A DNA stretch of 38,452 nucleotides from Candidatus Rifleibacteriota bacterium (GTDB taxonomy: Bacteria; Riflebacteria; Ozemobacteria; Ozemobacterales; Ozemobacteraceae): assembly GCA_022704885.1 (NCBI GenBank), contig JAKJFO010000016.1, positions 1 to 38,452 on the forward strand, read 5' to 3'. Below, one piece after another: positions 22,097 to 30,768 of the stretch (positions are counted from its first letter, which is position 1; the number at the start of each line of letters is the position of its first letter). The position numbers were made by a program, and so were the translations under genes. Under the pieces are notes generated by a model, which searched no databases, was not told the DNA's origin, and was given only the letters and a program-made list of their open reading frames with translations.

Positions 22097-23652
22097 GCTT
22101 TACCTCCCTGCTGCATCAGTTCAATAAATGGGTTGAAATAGCCTTCCTGTTTGGTGGCGACGCCGTCGAGACCCTTGCCGCCGTTCAGCGGGCGTTTGAC
22201 ACCAGCAAATCGGCCCATTTCGAGAGTTTTGAAGAGGCCGTCTCTTTTGATGTTTTCGAGCATGGTGGCGGCTTCGCGAAGCACCTGATCTGCCCGTTTC
22301 GCCATGATACCATCGGACTTGAATTCGATTTCATCGCCGAGATCGGCCATGGTGCGGTAGATGTAGCTGGCGTTTTCGATCGACAGAGCTCGGTCTGACA
22401 TCAGCGGGGTATGTATTGCTTCGGTCAGCATGCCGAGCAGATGCACCTTCTGACTGGTCATGATGGTAACCATGTTGAACAGGGTGTCTTGAACATGCCC
22501 TTTGAAGATATTTCCGGTCTTGAACTTGGTCGGTGGCATATATTTGAGCGGCGCATTTGGAAAGATTTCGCGCGCCATCTGCGCCTGCGCGAGCTCGTAG
22601 AGAAAGCCGTTTCTGAGTTCGGGCGTGATTTCGAAAGCATGGCCGAGGCCCTGTTGTTCTTCAGGAACTCCCGACAACAGAGCGAACTGCTCGTTGATCA
22701 GCTGCGAAGCCAGCACAGTGTGTGCCTCTTCGACGGCATCGGCGGTGGTCAGGTAGTTATCTTCACCGGTATTAATGATGATTCCCGCCGCGGCATTGAC
22801 CATTCGGGAGAAAGACTGGTCGATAAGCGTGCGCTGCATGTTGATGTCGCGGAAAAGTATGCCGTAAAGCGCATCGTTGAGCATCATGTCGAGGCGCTCT
22901 AGCGCGCCCATGGCGGCTATTTCTGGCATGCACAGGCCCGAGCAGTAGTTGCACAGGCGAATATAGCGACCCAGCTGCTCTGAGGACTCGTCGAGGGCGG
23001 CTCGCATCAGCCGGAAGTTTTCCTGAGTGGCATAGGTGCCGCCAAAACCTTCGGTTGTGGCACCATATGGTACAAAGTCCAGCAGACTCTGGCCGGTGGT
23101 TCTGATGACGGCGATAACGTCGGCACCCTGCGCTGCAGCTGCTTTTGCCTGGGTGATGTCTTCATAAATATTGCCGGTAGCTACGATGACGTAGATGTAC
23201 GGGCCCTGTTTGTCGCCGAAGCGGCCAAGATAACTTTCGCGTTTTTCGCGATTGGTCTTGATGCGCGCAATGGTCTGACGCGCAACTGTATCGATTCTGG
23301 CCCTGATTTCGAACATGTCGGCCATCTTGAGTCTGGTGACATCGAGTTCGCCTGCTGCTACAGCCTCGGCGATCTGCTGTGGCGTTTTACCAGTCTGGAT
23401 CATGGCATTGCCGAGGTAGGCCGACAGACCAAGACCCAGGCCGCCGGCATTTTTGATGCTGTCTACTATCAGGTTGGGCAGCGGCACTTCATAGGCATCG
23501 ACACCGTCGATGCCCAGCAGGCGAGCACAGGTGCGCTCGATGGTGACGCTGGTGTGCTGCAGAATGAACTTCTGAGTGTCTTCTGCAATGGCGCGGGCAG
23601 CCTGACGGGCTTTTTTTACTGTGGCAAAATCAAGATTCAGCTTGCTTTTCAT
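22093..23652 (-). CDS. kamD: Lysine 5,6-aminomutase alpha subunit
   Basis: This is the 519-residue large subunit of the B12- and PLP-dependent aminomutase, at the usual length. It is soluble, with a TIM-barrel core; recognisable segments include RLLGIDGVDAYEVPLPN, GPYIYVIVATGNIYEDI and YCSGLCMPEIAAMGALERLDMML. The ATG has an AAGGGAAG site upstream and a TATAAT-like box at 23690-23695, so kamDE probably has its own promoter behind the arcA terminator. It is separated from the other kam genes (26946-30733) by arcA and a CNNM-type gene but lies on the same strand. A cobalamin supply is required; no cobalamin gene is in the window. Confidence 0.93.
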   Translation of the reverse strand: MKSKLNLDFATVKKARQAARAIAEDTQKFILQHTSVTIERTCARLLGIDGVDAYEVPLPNLIVDSIKNAGGLGLGLSAYLGNAMIQTGKTPQQIAEAVAAGELDVTRLKMADMFEIRARIDTVARQTIARIKTNREKRESYLGRFGDKQGPYIYVIVATGNIYEDITQAKAAAAQGADVIAVIRTTGQSLLDFVPYGATTEGFGGTYATQENFRLMRAALDESSEQLGRYIRLCNYCSGLCMPEIAAMGALERLDMMLNDALYGILFRDINMQRTLIDQSFSRMVNAAAGIIINTGEDNYLTTADAVEEAHTVLASQLINEQFALLSGVPEEQQGLGHAFEITPELRNGFLYELAQAQMAREIFPNAPLKYMPPTKFKTGNIFKGHVQDTLFNMVTIMTSQKVHLLGMLTEAIHTPLMSDRALSIENASYIYRTMADLGDEIEFKSDGIMAKRADQVLREAATMLENIKRDGLFKTLEMGRFAGVKRPLNGGKGLDGVATKQEGYFNPFIELMQQGGKA

Positions 23653-23689
23653 CGTCTTCCCTTACTTTGCGGTGAATATTCGTGGCTCA

Positions 23690-23695
23690 ATTATA
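23690..23695 (-). promoter_or_regulatory. Candidate -10 box of kamDE
   Basis: TATAAT on the minus strand, 37 bases before the kamD start and just after the arcA terminator. No good -35 hexamer is visible at 16-18 bases, so this is a weak call. Confidence 0.35.
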
Positions 23696-23708
23696 CCCCT
23701 AAAATCTC

Positions 23709-23736
23709 AAAAACGCAGCCCTTTTAAAGCTGCGGC
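23709..23736 (-). terminator. Rho-independent terminator of arcA
   Basis: On the minus strand CGCAGC and GCTGCG pair across a nine-base loop and are followed by UUUUU and more U-rich sequence. It lies 15 bases after the arcA stop codon and separates arcA from kamD. Confidence 0.75.
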
Positions 23737-23751
23737 ATGAACGGGGGGGGG

Positions 23752-25014
23752 TTAGACGGGTTTGCGTTTTATCGGCATGGTCATGCAGCGGCAGCCGCCG
23801 CCACCTCGCGACAATTCGGAGCCGTCGATGGTAATAACGCAACGGTTGTAGTTTTTCAGATCGACCTTATTTTCGGCGACGTCGGTAGCATCGATGATGG
23901 CGAAGCCCTTGCGGTCGAGTTCTTCGATCGTATTGATGTTGCGGCGATAGCCAATTATTCTGCCTGGCGCAATCGCGAAAAAGTTGGCGCCGCTGTGCCA
24001 CTGTTCGCGCTCCTGCGTCCACAGATCGGCACTGCCGCCGCAGCTGATGGTTTCGAGCTCGACGCCCAGCCTGGCCAGCGCAGTCAGCAGGTTCTGCTCT
24101 TCCCTGATCTCGGCGACTTCCCCGCCGGCAATCGCAATGTGCACGGTTCTGAACATATTGGGGTGCAGAATGACCGGTTCGTAAATCATGCAGATATTGC
24201 GGTCGAGCTGGGTGAAAACCATGTCGAGATGAATGAATGATTCGGGTTGATGTGGCAGCTCCTGAACGATAATATGCTTGCTCTGGCCGTTCTGACAGAA
24301 ATAGTCGATAAGGAAATCGACAGCCTGTGGTGTGGTGCGCGAGCCGATGCCGATCATCAGCACGTTGTCGGCAATTACCAGAACATCGCCGCCCTCGATT
24401 CTGGCTCCGGCGAATTCGCGGCCGTCAGGAATATTGATGGTGCGGGTGGCGAACATCGGATGAAAGTCGAAGATCGCTTCCATGATCATCGCTTCGCGGG
24501 TTCGCACCTTATTGGCCATATTCGCGATCAGAATCTGGTTGCCGATGGCAATCGCCGAGTCTCTGGTAAAGAAAAAGTTGTGCAGGGGCCTGAGGGCATA
24601 ACGTTCATGGCTGAGAAAGCGGCTGAGATTGTTTTTCTGCAGCAATACGCCTTCGATGAGGCAGCGGGCAAGCTCTTTGTCGCTCATGTCGAGCAGTTGC
24701 TGCTGAACCTCGCCGGCAGCTTCGTTGGCGCAGACTTTTTCGACAAGACTATGTTTTACTTTGCTGTTCTGCAGCGTGCGTTCGAGCAGACTGCGAATCT
24801 GAAAAACCTCGCTTACCCGCGCGAGAGCACTTTGCAGCTGCTTGTATTCGCAGTTGGCAACTGAGAGGTTGAGAATGTCGCTGTACAGGGCGCGTTCGAC
24901 ATTCATCGGTGTCATATTTTCGATCTCGAGACCGGGTGTGTGAAGAATTACCCCTTCGAGTTCGCCTATTTCTGAAGTTACAGAGATGTCAAATTTTGCT
25001 TGTGCTGTTTTCAT
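23752..25014 (-). CDS. arcA: Arginine deiminase
   Basis: This 420-residue enzyme hydrolyses arginine to citrulline and ammonia, the first step of the deiminase pathway. The guanidinium-modifying fold is evident from FTRDS, ARIEGGDVLVI, ESFIHLDMVFT and the C-terminal RCMTMP, whose Cys410 is the catalytic nucleophile. Length is normal for ArcA. No arcB (ornithine transcarbamylase), arcC (carbamate kinase) or arcD antiporter is adjacent; the neighbours are kamD and a CNNM-type gene. Arginine use would then need the later enzymes elsewhere. A run of nine G residues sits directly after the stop codon, followed by a terminator. It starts at an ATG 65 bases after the CNNM-type gene. Confidence 0.92.
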   Translation of the reverse strand: MKTAQAKFDISVTSEIGELEGVILHTPGLEIENMTPMNVERALYSDILNLSVANCEYKQLQSALARVSEVFQIRSLLERTLQNSKVKHSLVEKVCANEAAGEVQQQLLDMSDKELARCLIEGVLLQKNNLSRFLSHERYALRPLHNFFFTRDSAIAIGNQILIANMANKVRTREAMIMEAIFDFHPMFATRTINIPDGREFAGARIEGGDVLVIADNVLMIGIGSRTTPQAVDFLIDYFCQNGQSKHIIVQELPHQPESFIHLDMVFTQLDRNICMIYEPVILHPNMFRTVHIAIAGGEVAEIREEQNLLTALARLGVELETISCGGSADLWTQEREQWHSGANFFAIAPGRIIGYRRNINTIEELDRKGFAIIDATDVAENKVDLKNYNRCVITIDGSELSRGGGGCRCMTMPIKRKPV

Positions 25015-25078
25015 CTACATTGTCCTTAAATTCCGAACTGCCATGGATATTTGCTGCCTTCTGGCAGCGCTGCTGGCG

Positions 25079-26362
25079 TCAGGAGTGGGTGTTGCCGGTT
25101 TTTTTGCGAATCAGAATGCGGGAAGCGACGTGCCCATCGATTTCTTTGATTATAAACAGGCGGCTGCCATGCACGATTATGTCCTTTTCGCGCAGAAAAT
25201 CGCCCTTGAGATATGTCAGCAGGCCGTTGAGGGTATTAGCCTGGTGCCGGTCCTCTTCGGTGAATTCAATTGCCAGAGAATTGCTGAGTTCCTGCAGAGA
25301 TATGCTGCCGGTCACCTCATGATCACCATTATCGTGGTTGCGCAGAAGTATCGGAGATTCAACGTCGTATTCATCGCTGATCATGCCAAAAACGCGTTCG
25401 ACAATGTCTTCGAAGGTTACGATACCTGAGGTCGAGCCGAATTCGTCGACAATTACCGCCATGTGCTTTCTGCTCTGCTTCATTCTCTCAAGCAGTTCGC
25501 CAATAGCTACGTTTTCCGGCACGAAAAGAGGCTGCATCATCAGCTGTCTAAGGTCGAAACGCGCGATGTCCTCGTGCTCGAGCTTAAGCAGTTCCTTGAA
25601 ATTGACGATCCCCAGAATGGTATCGAGGCTTTTGTCGTAAACCGGCACTCTTGTGTACATATCGTTTTTGAAGGCGGCACGCACTTCTTCAAAGCCGGCA
25701 TCGATCGGAATTCCTTTGATGCTGCTGCGGGGAACCATGACCTCGCAGACCTGCAGGTCGTTGAATTTGCTCGACTTCGACATCAGCCGGCGCTCGATCG
25801 AATCGATGTGCCCGGCATTTTCGCTGTGCTTGGCAAGAACGAGCAGCTCCTGAATCGACGGCGCATCGTTTGTCGTGCCTGACGGCTTGATCAGAGCGAG
25901 AATACTTCGGCTGAGCAGATCCATCGCTGCGGTAACCGGTCTGACGATAATGACGATCAGCTTGAGTGGATAAACGACAGCCAGAGTCCATGGCTTGGCA
26001 AATGCCACGCCGATCTGCTTTGGTACCACCTCGCCAAATACCAGCAGAAAGATGATGGTAACGACAGAAGCCAGAATCGGCGCGACGCTTTTCGACAGAA
26101 TGCCTGTATCGACGAGCATCTGGTCGAAGACAGCGCCGGCATAGACGGCGAGAACGGTGTTGACAATGTTGTTTCCTACCAGAATCGCGGCGATTACCGA
26201 TCCTTTGTTTTTCAGCATGTCAACGACTATACTTTGCCGTCGGCCCTTTTTGCCGTAATGCGACATACTGACTTCGTTAACTGATGTAAAAGCGGTTTCA
26301 GTGCCGGAAAACAGCGCTGAAACGAGCAACAGCACAGCAAAAAACACTATGGTATAAAGCAT
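25079..26362 (-). CDS. CNNM/CorC-type membrane protein with CBS domains (HlyC/CorC family)
   Basis: The protein has 427 residues from the ATG at 26362, chosen because GGAG lies just upstream and the first helix begins at once; a GTG 14 codons earlier (26404) has no good site. The order is a DUF21 membrane domain (about 1-185), a CBS pair (about 200-320, with VMVPRSSIKGI, MYTRVPVYD and GIVNFKEL) and a CorC_HlyC domain with IVDEFGSTSGIVTFEDI. Relatives export Mg2+ or Co2+ or are tied to magnesium homeostasis. It sits between kamC and arcA. An inverted repeat (GTGCCTA/TAGGCAC) lies directly before its ribosome-binding site. Confidence 0.88.
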   Translation of the reverse strand: MLYTIVFFAVLLLVSALFSGTETAFTSVNEVSMSHYGKKGRRQSIVVDMLKNKGSVIAAILVGNNIVNTVLAVYAGAVFDQMLVDTGILSKSVAPILASVVTIIFLLVFGEVVPKQIGVAFAKPWTLAVVYPLKLIVIIVRPVTAAMDLLSRSILALIKPSGTTNDAPSIQELLVLAKHSENAGHIDSIERRLMSKSSKFNDLQVCEVMVPRSSIKGIPIDAGFEEVRAAFKNDMYTRVPVYDKSLDTILGIVNFKELLKLEHEDIARFDLRQLMMQPLFVPENVAIGELLERMKQSRKHMAVIVDEFGSTSGIVTFEDIVERVFGMISDEYDVESPILLRNHDNGDHEVTGSISLQELSNSLAIEFTEEDRHQANTLNGLLTYLKGDFLREKDIIVHGSRLFIIKEIDGHVASRILIRKKTGNTHS

Positions 26363-26371
26363 TGCAACTCC

Positions 26372-26404
26372 GTGCCTATAATTATCAAAACCTGTGGTAG
26401 GCAC
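26372..26404 (-). promoter_or_regulatory. Inverted repeat upstream of the CNNM-type gene
   Basis: GTGCCTA (26404-26398 on the minus strand) and TAGGCAC (26378-26372) are perfect 7-bp inverted repeats that enclose an AT-rich GATAAT box and end one base before GGAG. It could be an operator over the promoter or an RNA hairpin beside the ribosome-binding site. Confidence 0.35.
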
Positions 26405-26512
26405 TCCATGCTACCATCATGAGTGTTAAAAAGAAACTCCATTGGAAAGCAGCACTGAACTGATGCGGATTTTTCGCATATTCGATTCTGTATTTCGATT
26501 ACGATTACGAGC

Positions 26513-26533
26513 ACCGCTTTGCTGAGCACGAAT
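26513..26533 (-). repeat. 21-bp dispersed repeat, copy 2
   Basis: Exact inverted copy of 5643-5663, followed on the minus strand by two TAATCG units. It lies in the roughly 290-base non-coding gap before the CNNM-type gene, where I see no other coding signal. Confidence 0.7.
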
Positions 26534-26633
26534 GATTGTCGGGTATAGCTCAGTTTGAATTGCATAAACACTTTGCCCTGGCCCCTGTTCCGCTGGTGTT
26601 GAGCGAGTTCGCACCGGATGGCAGGGAGTGCGC

Positions 26634-26667
26634 GAAAATAAAACTCCGCTGAGAGCAATCTCAGCGG
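26634..26667 (-). terminator. Rho-independent terminator after the lysine-rich small protein
   Basis: A perfect nine-pair stem CCGCTGAGA/TCTCAGCGG with a four-base loop, followed on the minus strand by AGUUUUAUUUU. It lies 26 bases after the stop of the 33-residue gene and probably ends the kat-to-kamC transcription unit as well. Confidence 0.85.
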
Positions 26668-26692
26668 ATAGTCGGTAATTAAGGGGCGATTG

Positions 26693-26794
26693 TTATTTTG
26701 CTTCTTTTTTGAGTTTTTTTGCTTCTTTTTTTTCTTTTGGAGTCTTGGTCGGTTGCTTTTTCACTTCTTTTTTTGTTTTAAGTTCTTTACCCAT
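26693..26794 (-). CDS. 33-residue lysine-rich small protein
   Basis: This short gene encodes MGKELKTKKEVKKQPTK and continues in the same style to a total of 33 residues, 15 of them Lys, with Glu, Ala and Thr and no aromatic residue. The ATG has a strong AGGAG site eight bases upstream, and a perfect terminator follows the stop. The gene lies about 150 bases after kamC on the same strand. The composition suggests a disordered, positively charged, nucleic-acid- or ribosome-associated peptide; this is inference. I think similar Lys-rich mini-proteins exist in other bacteria but cannot name a family. The clean signals at both ends favour a real gene over chance. Confidence 0.65.
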   Translation of the reverse strand: MGKELKTKKEVKKQPTKTPKEKKEAKKLKKEAK

Positions 26795-26945
26795 TTTTTT
26801 TCTCCTGAAAACAGCATAATTCTTACCCGGAAATCACAAAAGCCAGGTAACCGGCAAGCTGTGAACCAGCTCTCATAATTATATACATCATGCCAGCCTG
26901 CACAAGCAATAGTTAAGAAAAGTCTGCTGCCGGAAAGTGCGGCTC

Positions 26946-28397
26946 TCAGTCGTAGAGTTTTTTTAGCAGAGAGAGGAAGCGGGGATTGGCGTCGAGGAGG
27001 GTGGCGATATGCAGAGCATCGTGCGGAACTTCGCTTTGCCCATCGAGTTTGCGCAGGCGGTAATCCATGTTGGCGCAAAGATTGTCGATCAGAACGCGTA
27101 TGTCGCCAGCTGCCGGTTTGATCTGACCTTTGTTTTTAAGCCCGACTACCTGATAGCAGGCTGCTTCTGGCAGTTCTATGCCGTCATAGTGCGTGGCAAT
27201 GATGCCGTGCCAGCCGGTCTTCTGGAGAAATTCGCCAAGCGCCTGAACGAAGCGGCGACCTTCATACGGGTTGGTTGAACGCGCGAATTCATCGAACACG
27301 GCAAGACCACAACTCTGAGGTGTCAATTCTGAAAGTTCTTTGAGCTGCATGACTTCGGCGCCGAAACTGCTCAGGCCCGAAGTCTGATCCTGGCCATCAC
27401 CGGCGATATGACAGACATGATCGAACAGCGGCATGCTGAATTCAGCGGCAAAGGCAAAAAAGCCGAGTCGAACCAGTTCGGCACCGGTTGCAATGGTCAT
27501 CAGAGCTACGCTTTTGCCGCCCATGTTGGCACCGGTGATCAGAGTTGTGCCTTTTATGACAGCGAGCGTGACCGGCGTGAATTCTTTGCCCTGTGTTTTG
27601 AGAATTTCGAATATCTGCGGATTTATCGCATCGACAGCCTTCAGATCTGCACCGGTTTCAACAAGTTCTGGCCGGCATGACGGCCAGCGCAGCGCCGCAT
27701 CGGCTTTTGCCAGCAGAAGTTCAAAATGACCAAGGGTTTCGACGCTGCGGTTCAGCTGTGGCAGCCAGTCTCGTAATTGGCGGCCAAGATCGCTTCTTAC
27801 CTGAAACTCAAGCTCTTTTTCGCGGCGCACCAGTTCGCTGCGTTGCTGTCTGAGCGTGTCGGCGCTGGTGGCATCGGTGGCTGTGACAATACGGTTTTCG
27901 AGCAGACGCTTTTCACTGCGAACACCTTTAAGCTCAGGCAGGTAGCTGTCGTGCAGGTGAAATGTCGAGATAATCATTTCGTCAGGGTTGAGCAGTCTGA
28001 CCAGCGGCTGCAGGTCGTCAAAAGCCAGGCTTGACTTTACTCCAGAGCCTTTGATCAGAGTGCTCAGACTGCAGAAATGTATGGCGAACAGCTTGATTTC
28101 AAAAAGTTCGACTTCGTCGGGAACTCTCTCTTCCTGCAGATTCAGCAGTGTTCCGGTAATGTTTCGCAGTTGGCGAAAGATCGCCTGGGCTTGCGGCGCA
28201 AATTGCTGATGCTGCCGGCAAAACTCGACAAGCCCGGTCAGTTCATCGAGTGACTGCTCAAGAACGCTTCGGTTTTGCGAAGTTGCCGGTCGCAGCATTC
28301 TCAGAGCCTTGCGTCCGTAGGGCGAGCTCAGGTTGAGATTGGCAAGCACCCAGGCTGTGGCTGATGTTGCCGGTTTATATGGTTGCTGGTTGGTCAT
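26946..28397 (-). CDS. kamC: MutS-related ATPase, lysine 5,6-aminomutase reactivase component
   Basis: The 483-residue protein carries a MutS-type ATPase core but lacks the mismatch-recognition domains. Walker A is TGANMGGKSV (about residue 293), the Q-loop region is GDGQDQTSGLSSFGAEVMQ and Walker B is LAVFDEFARSTNPYEG; a coiled coil (about 185-215) precedes. In lysine-fermentation clusters KamB and KamC are co-encoded with KamDE and are thought to restore aminomutase carrying damaged cobalamin; the closest parallel is OraS-type chaperone action for ornithine aminomutase. The start overlaps the kamB stop by ATGA. The assignment of the letters B and C follows common use and gene context. Confidence 0.85.
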   Translation of the reverse strand: MTNQQPYKPATSATAWVLANLNLSSPYGRKALRMLRPATSQNRSVLEQSLDELTGLVEFCRQHQQFAPQAQAIFRQLRNITGTLLNLQEERVPDEVELFEIKLFAIHFCSLSTLIKGSGVKSSLAFDDLQPLVRLLNPDEMIISTFHLHDSYLPELKGVRSEKRLLENRIVTATDATSADTLRQQRSELVRREKELEFQVRSDLGRQLRDWLPQLNRSVETLGHFELLLAKADAALRWPSCRPELVETGADLKAVDAINPQIFEILKTQGKEFTPVTLAVIKGTTLITGANMGGKSVALMTIATGAELVRLGFFAFAAEFSMPLFDHVCHIAGDGQDQTSGLSSFGAEVMQLKELSELTPQSCGLAVFDEFARSTNPYEGRRFVQALGEFLQKTGWHGIIATHYDGIELPEAACYQVVGLKNKGQIKPAAGDIRVLIDNLCANMDYRLRKLDGQSEVPHDALHIATLLDANPRFLSLLKKLYD

Positions 28398-29458
28398 AGC
28401 TGCTTATCTGCCATTATATCGAAAACTGCGACGGAAAGCACGGTTTTAAGCTTCTGGCAGAGAGAAACGCTGTCGAGAAAGAAACCTTCCGGTGATCTCG
28501 GGTTAACTGTTACTGCCAGCAGGTTTACCGGTTTGAGCACGGCGAGTCTGGCTCCGCGCCGTCTCAGTTCAGCTAGTTGTGCCGGACTGAGAAGAAATCT
28601 GGTGCCGTCAGAAGCTATCAGCTGTAGATCTTTCAGAGAACGACTGCGTTCAAGAATTTTCTGTATCAGGCGTGCGGTGACGGCGCCGAGAAAAAAGACC
28701 CGCAGTGGTTGCGTAATACGTGAGCAGATAAGGTCGGCAGCGCTGTCGTCGAGACTGTTGATATTGTCGATGAGCTGATTCTCGCTGTCGATCAGAAAGC
28801 AATCATTCTCATGGCCTGCTCCGATGCGGTTTTCGTCTGCTTTTTTGGCGGAGAGTTGTGCGTCGATAATGCTTTCGGGGATATCTTTGGCAGCTGGCAG
28901 AGTCAGCAGACTGGCAATATGTGCGGTATGTTCGACAATGGCATCAGGATCTGGCGAAAACGCAGCGCCGGTGGCCAGAATACAGCCGTCGGCGGTGCTG
29001 ACGGCGGCGCTCGATCTGCGCGCTGCGGCACCGTCGATAATTATCCGGCCGGCTTTTTCCTGTTGCAGCATGCGGGTCAGGCGTGTCATCTGACCGGTTG
29101 TCGAGGGGCCGGCGATAAGGGCGTAACCGTCGCTGAGCGCGCGAACTATAACGACTTCGCCGAGCGGCGTGTAAAACCCGGTAAAACAAAGGAGTTCGCG
29201 GGTAAAATCACATTGGCCGAGCAAATCGACGGCCGTGGCAACAAGGGTGCCACGGCCGACGTATACTGACGGTTTGTCGGTTCCGGTGACCTGGTCGATA
29301 TCTTCGCCGTCGTAACCGATCGAAGTTATTGCCAGATCAGCCCGGCGGTCAGCTGCGAGCAGGTGGTTGAGTACTGTAGTTTTGCCGGCGTTTTTCTCAG
29401 TACCTATTATCGCCAGGCATTTACAGTCCGCCACCAGTCTGCTCAGGCTGACCGTCAT
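28394..29458 (-). CDS. kamB: P-loop protein, lysine 5,6-aminomutase reactivase subunit
   Basis: This 354-residue protein begins with an NTP-binding P-loop, IIGTEKNAGKTT (residues 17-28). A central region carries a hydrophobic strand and GPSTTGQMTRLT, and the C-terminal part is alpha/beta. It resembles no metabolic enzyme; its place between kamA and kamC identifies it as KamB, probably a partner of the MutS-like KamC in protecting or repairing the B12-dependent aminomutase. The stop overlaps kamC by ATGA and it begins three bases after the kamA stop, so kamABC is one tight translational unit. Confidence 0.82.
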   Translation of the reverse strand: MTVSLSRLVADCKCLAIIGTEKNAGKTTVLNHLLAADRRADLAITSIGYDGEDIDQVTGTDKPSVYVGRGTLVATAVDLLGQCDFTRELLCFTGFYTPLGEVVIVRALSDGYALIAGPSTTGQMTRLTRMLQQEKAGRIIIDGAAARRSSAAVSTADGCILATGAAFSPDPDAIVEHTAHIASLLTLPAAKDIPESIIDAQLSAKKADENRIGAGHENDCFLIDSENQLIDNINSLDDSAADLICSRITQPLRVFFLGAVTARLIQKILERSRSLKDLQLIASDGTRFLLSPAQLAELRRRGARLAVLKPVNLLAVTVNPRSPEGFFLDSVSLCQKLKTVLSVAVFDIMADKQL

Positions 29459-29461
29459 GTC

Positions 29462-30733
29462 TCAGCCTTTTTTGCTGCGTTGTTTGCGTTTGAGGCCCAC
29501 CGGTTCGAGTGAGATTTTGCCCTGATGCAGACCGGCAATGCCTTCGATTTCGACATTGCCCTTCTGACAGGCTTCGCAGTTGCAGCTTGGCCGGTAGCCA
29601 TCAGGCTCGTTGTAGCAGGTGATGACACCTTCGTAGTTACGCAGAATGGTTTTTTCGTAGCCGCTCGAAATCAGGTAGTTGGGCATGACCGGAATCTTGC
29701 CGCCGCCGCCCGGCGCATCGACGACGTAGGTCGGCACGCAGAAGCCGCTGGTGTGGCCGCGCAGGGCTTCGATTATCTCGATGCCCTTCGCGACCGGCGT
29801 GCGGAAATGCGACAGACCATAGGAGAGGTCGCACTGATAGATGTAGTAAGGGCGAACCCTGATTTTGGCGAGTTCGTGCACCAGCTTTTTCATGACATGG
29901 ACGCAGTCGTTAACTCCGGCGAGAAGCACCGACTGATTGCCGATCGGAATGCCGGCCATGCTGATCAGATCGCAGGCGCGGGCGGCGTCAGTGGTGATTT
30001 CTCTGGGGTGATTGTAATGCGTGTTGAGCCAGACCGGGTGATACTTTTTGAGCATATCGCAAAGCTCGGGGGTGATGCGTTGCGGCATTACCACCGGCGT
30101 TCGCGTGCCGATGCGAATCACTTCGACATGCGGGATCGCCCGCAGTTTCTGGAGAATGCCTTCGAGCTTGCCATCAGCCAGCAGCAGCGGATCGCCACCG
30201 GAGACGACGATATCACGCACCTGCGGGTGCTTTGCGATATATTCGATGGCCTTGTCGATATTGCTGGAGGGCATCGCCGTGTCTTTCTGACCGGCGAAGC
30301 GCCGCCTCGTGCAATGTCGGCAATACATCGAACACTGGTCGGTTACCAGCAGAAGGACGCGGTCGGGATAGCGATGAGTCAGGCCGGGAACCGGCGAATC
30401 ACCGTCTTCGTGCAGCGGGTCTTCGAGGTCGGCCGGCGACTTGTAGAGTTCGTAACCGGTCGGAATTGCCTGTTTGCGCACCGGATCGTTCGGATTGTCC
30501 GGATCGATGAGGGTCAGGTAATAAGGAGTGATCGCCATGCGCAGCGTGGCAAGGCAGTCCTTGATGCCCTCGATTTCCTTGCCGGTGAGCTTGATGTGTT
30601 TGCTGAGCTCCTCGACGGTTTCGATGCGGTTTCTTACCTGCCATTTCCAGTCGTTCCAGTCAGCATCACTGACTTCCGGAAACAATTTGCGGCGACGTTG
30701 CAGGTGTTCATCCCTGGTGTATTTGCTGTTCAA
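29462..30733 (-). CDS. kamA: L-lysine 2,3-aminomutase (radical SAM, PLP)
   Basis: This 423-residue enzyme converts L-lysine to L-beta-lysine, the entry step of the pathway. The radical-SAM cysteines are Cys134, Cys138 and Cys141 (CSMYCRHC, followed by TRRRFAG). The SAM-binding VSGGDPLL motif follows at about 174, and the PLP lysine lies in APGGGGKIPVMPNYL near the C-terminus. Cysteines in the tail (CNCEAC) match the zinc site of this family. Length is normal. It precedes kamB by three bases and follows kdd after 35 bases. The enzyme is oxygen-sensitive, supporting an anaerobic lifestyle. Confidence 0.95.
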   Translation of the reverse strand: MNSKYTRDEHLQRRRKLFPEVSDADWNDWKWQVRNRIETVEELSKHIKLTGKEIEGIKDCLATLRMAITPYYLTLIDPDNPNDPVRKQAIPTGYELYKSPADLEDPLHEDGDSPVPGLTHRYPDRVLLLVTDQCSMYCRHCTRRRFAGQKDTAMPSSNIDKAIEYIAKHPQVRDIVVSGGDPLLLADGKLEGILQKLRAIPHVEVIRIGTRTPVVMPQRITPELCDMLKKYHPVWLNTHYNHPREITTDAARACDLISMAGIPIGNQSVLLAGVNDCVHVMKKLVHELAKIRVRPYYIYQCDLSYGLSHFRTPVAKGIEIIEALRGHTSGFCVPTYVVDAPGGGGKIPVMPNYLISSGYEKTILRNYEGVITCYNEPDGYRPSCNCEACQKGNVEIEGIAGLHQGKISLEPVGLKRKQRSKKG

Positions 30734-30768
30734 AGCAGGTTCCTTTCTCTGCCGGGCGCTAATTTTCC

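Noticed and set aside
26690..26878. Rightward Phe-rich 62-codon frame.
   Set aside because: It is the complement of the A-rich lysine-rich gene at 26693-26794; the runs of Phe come from the T-rich strand.
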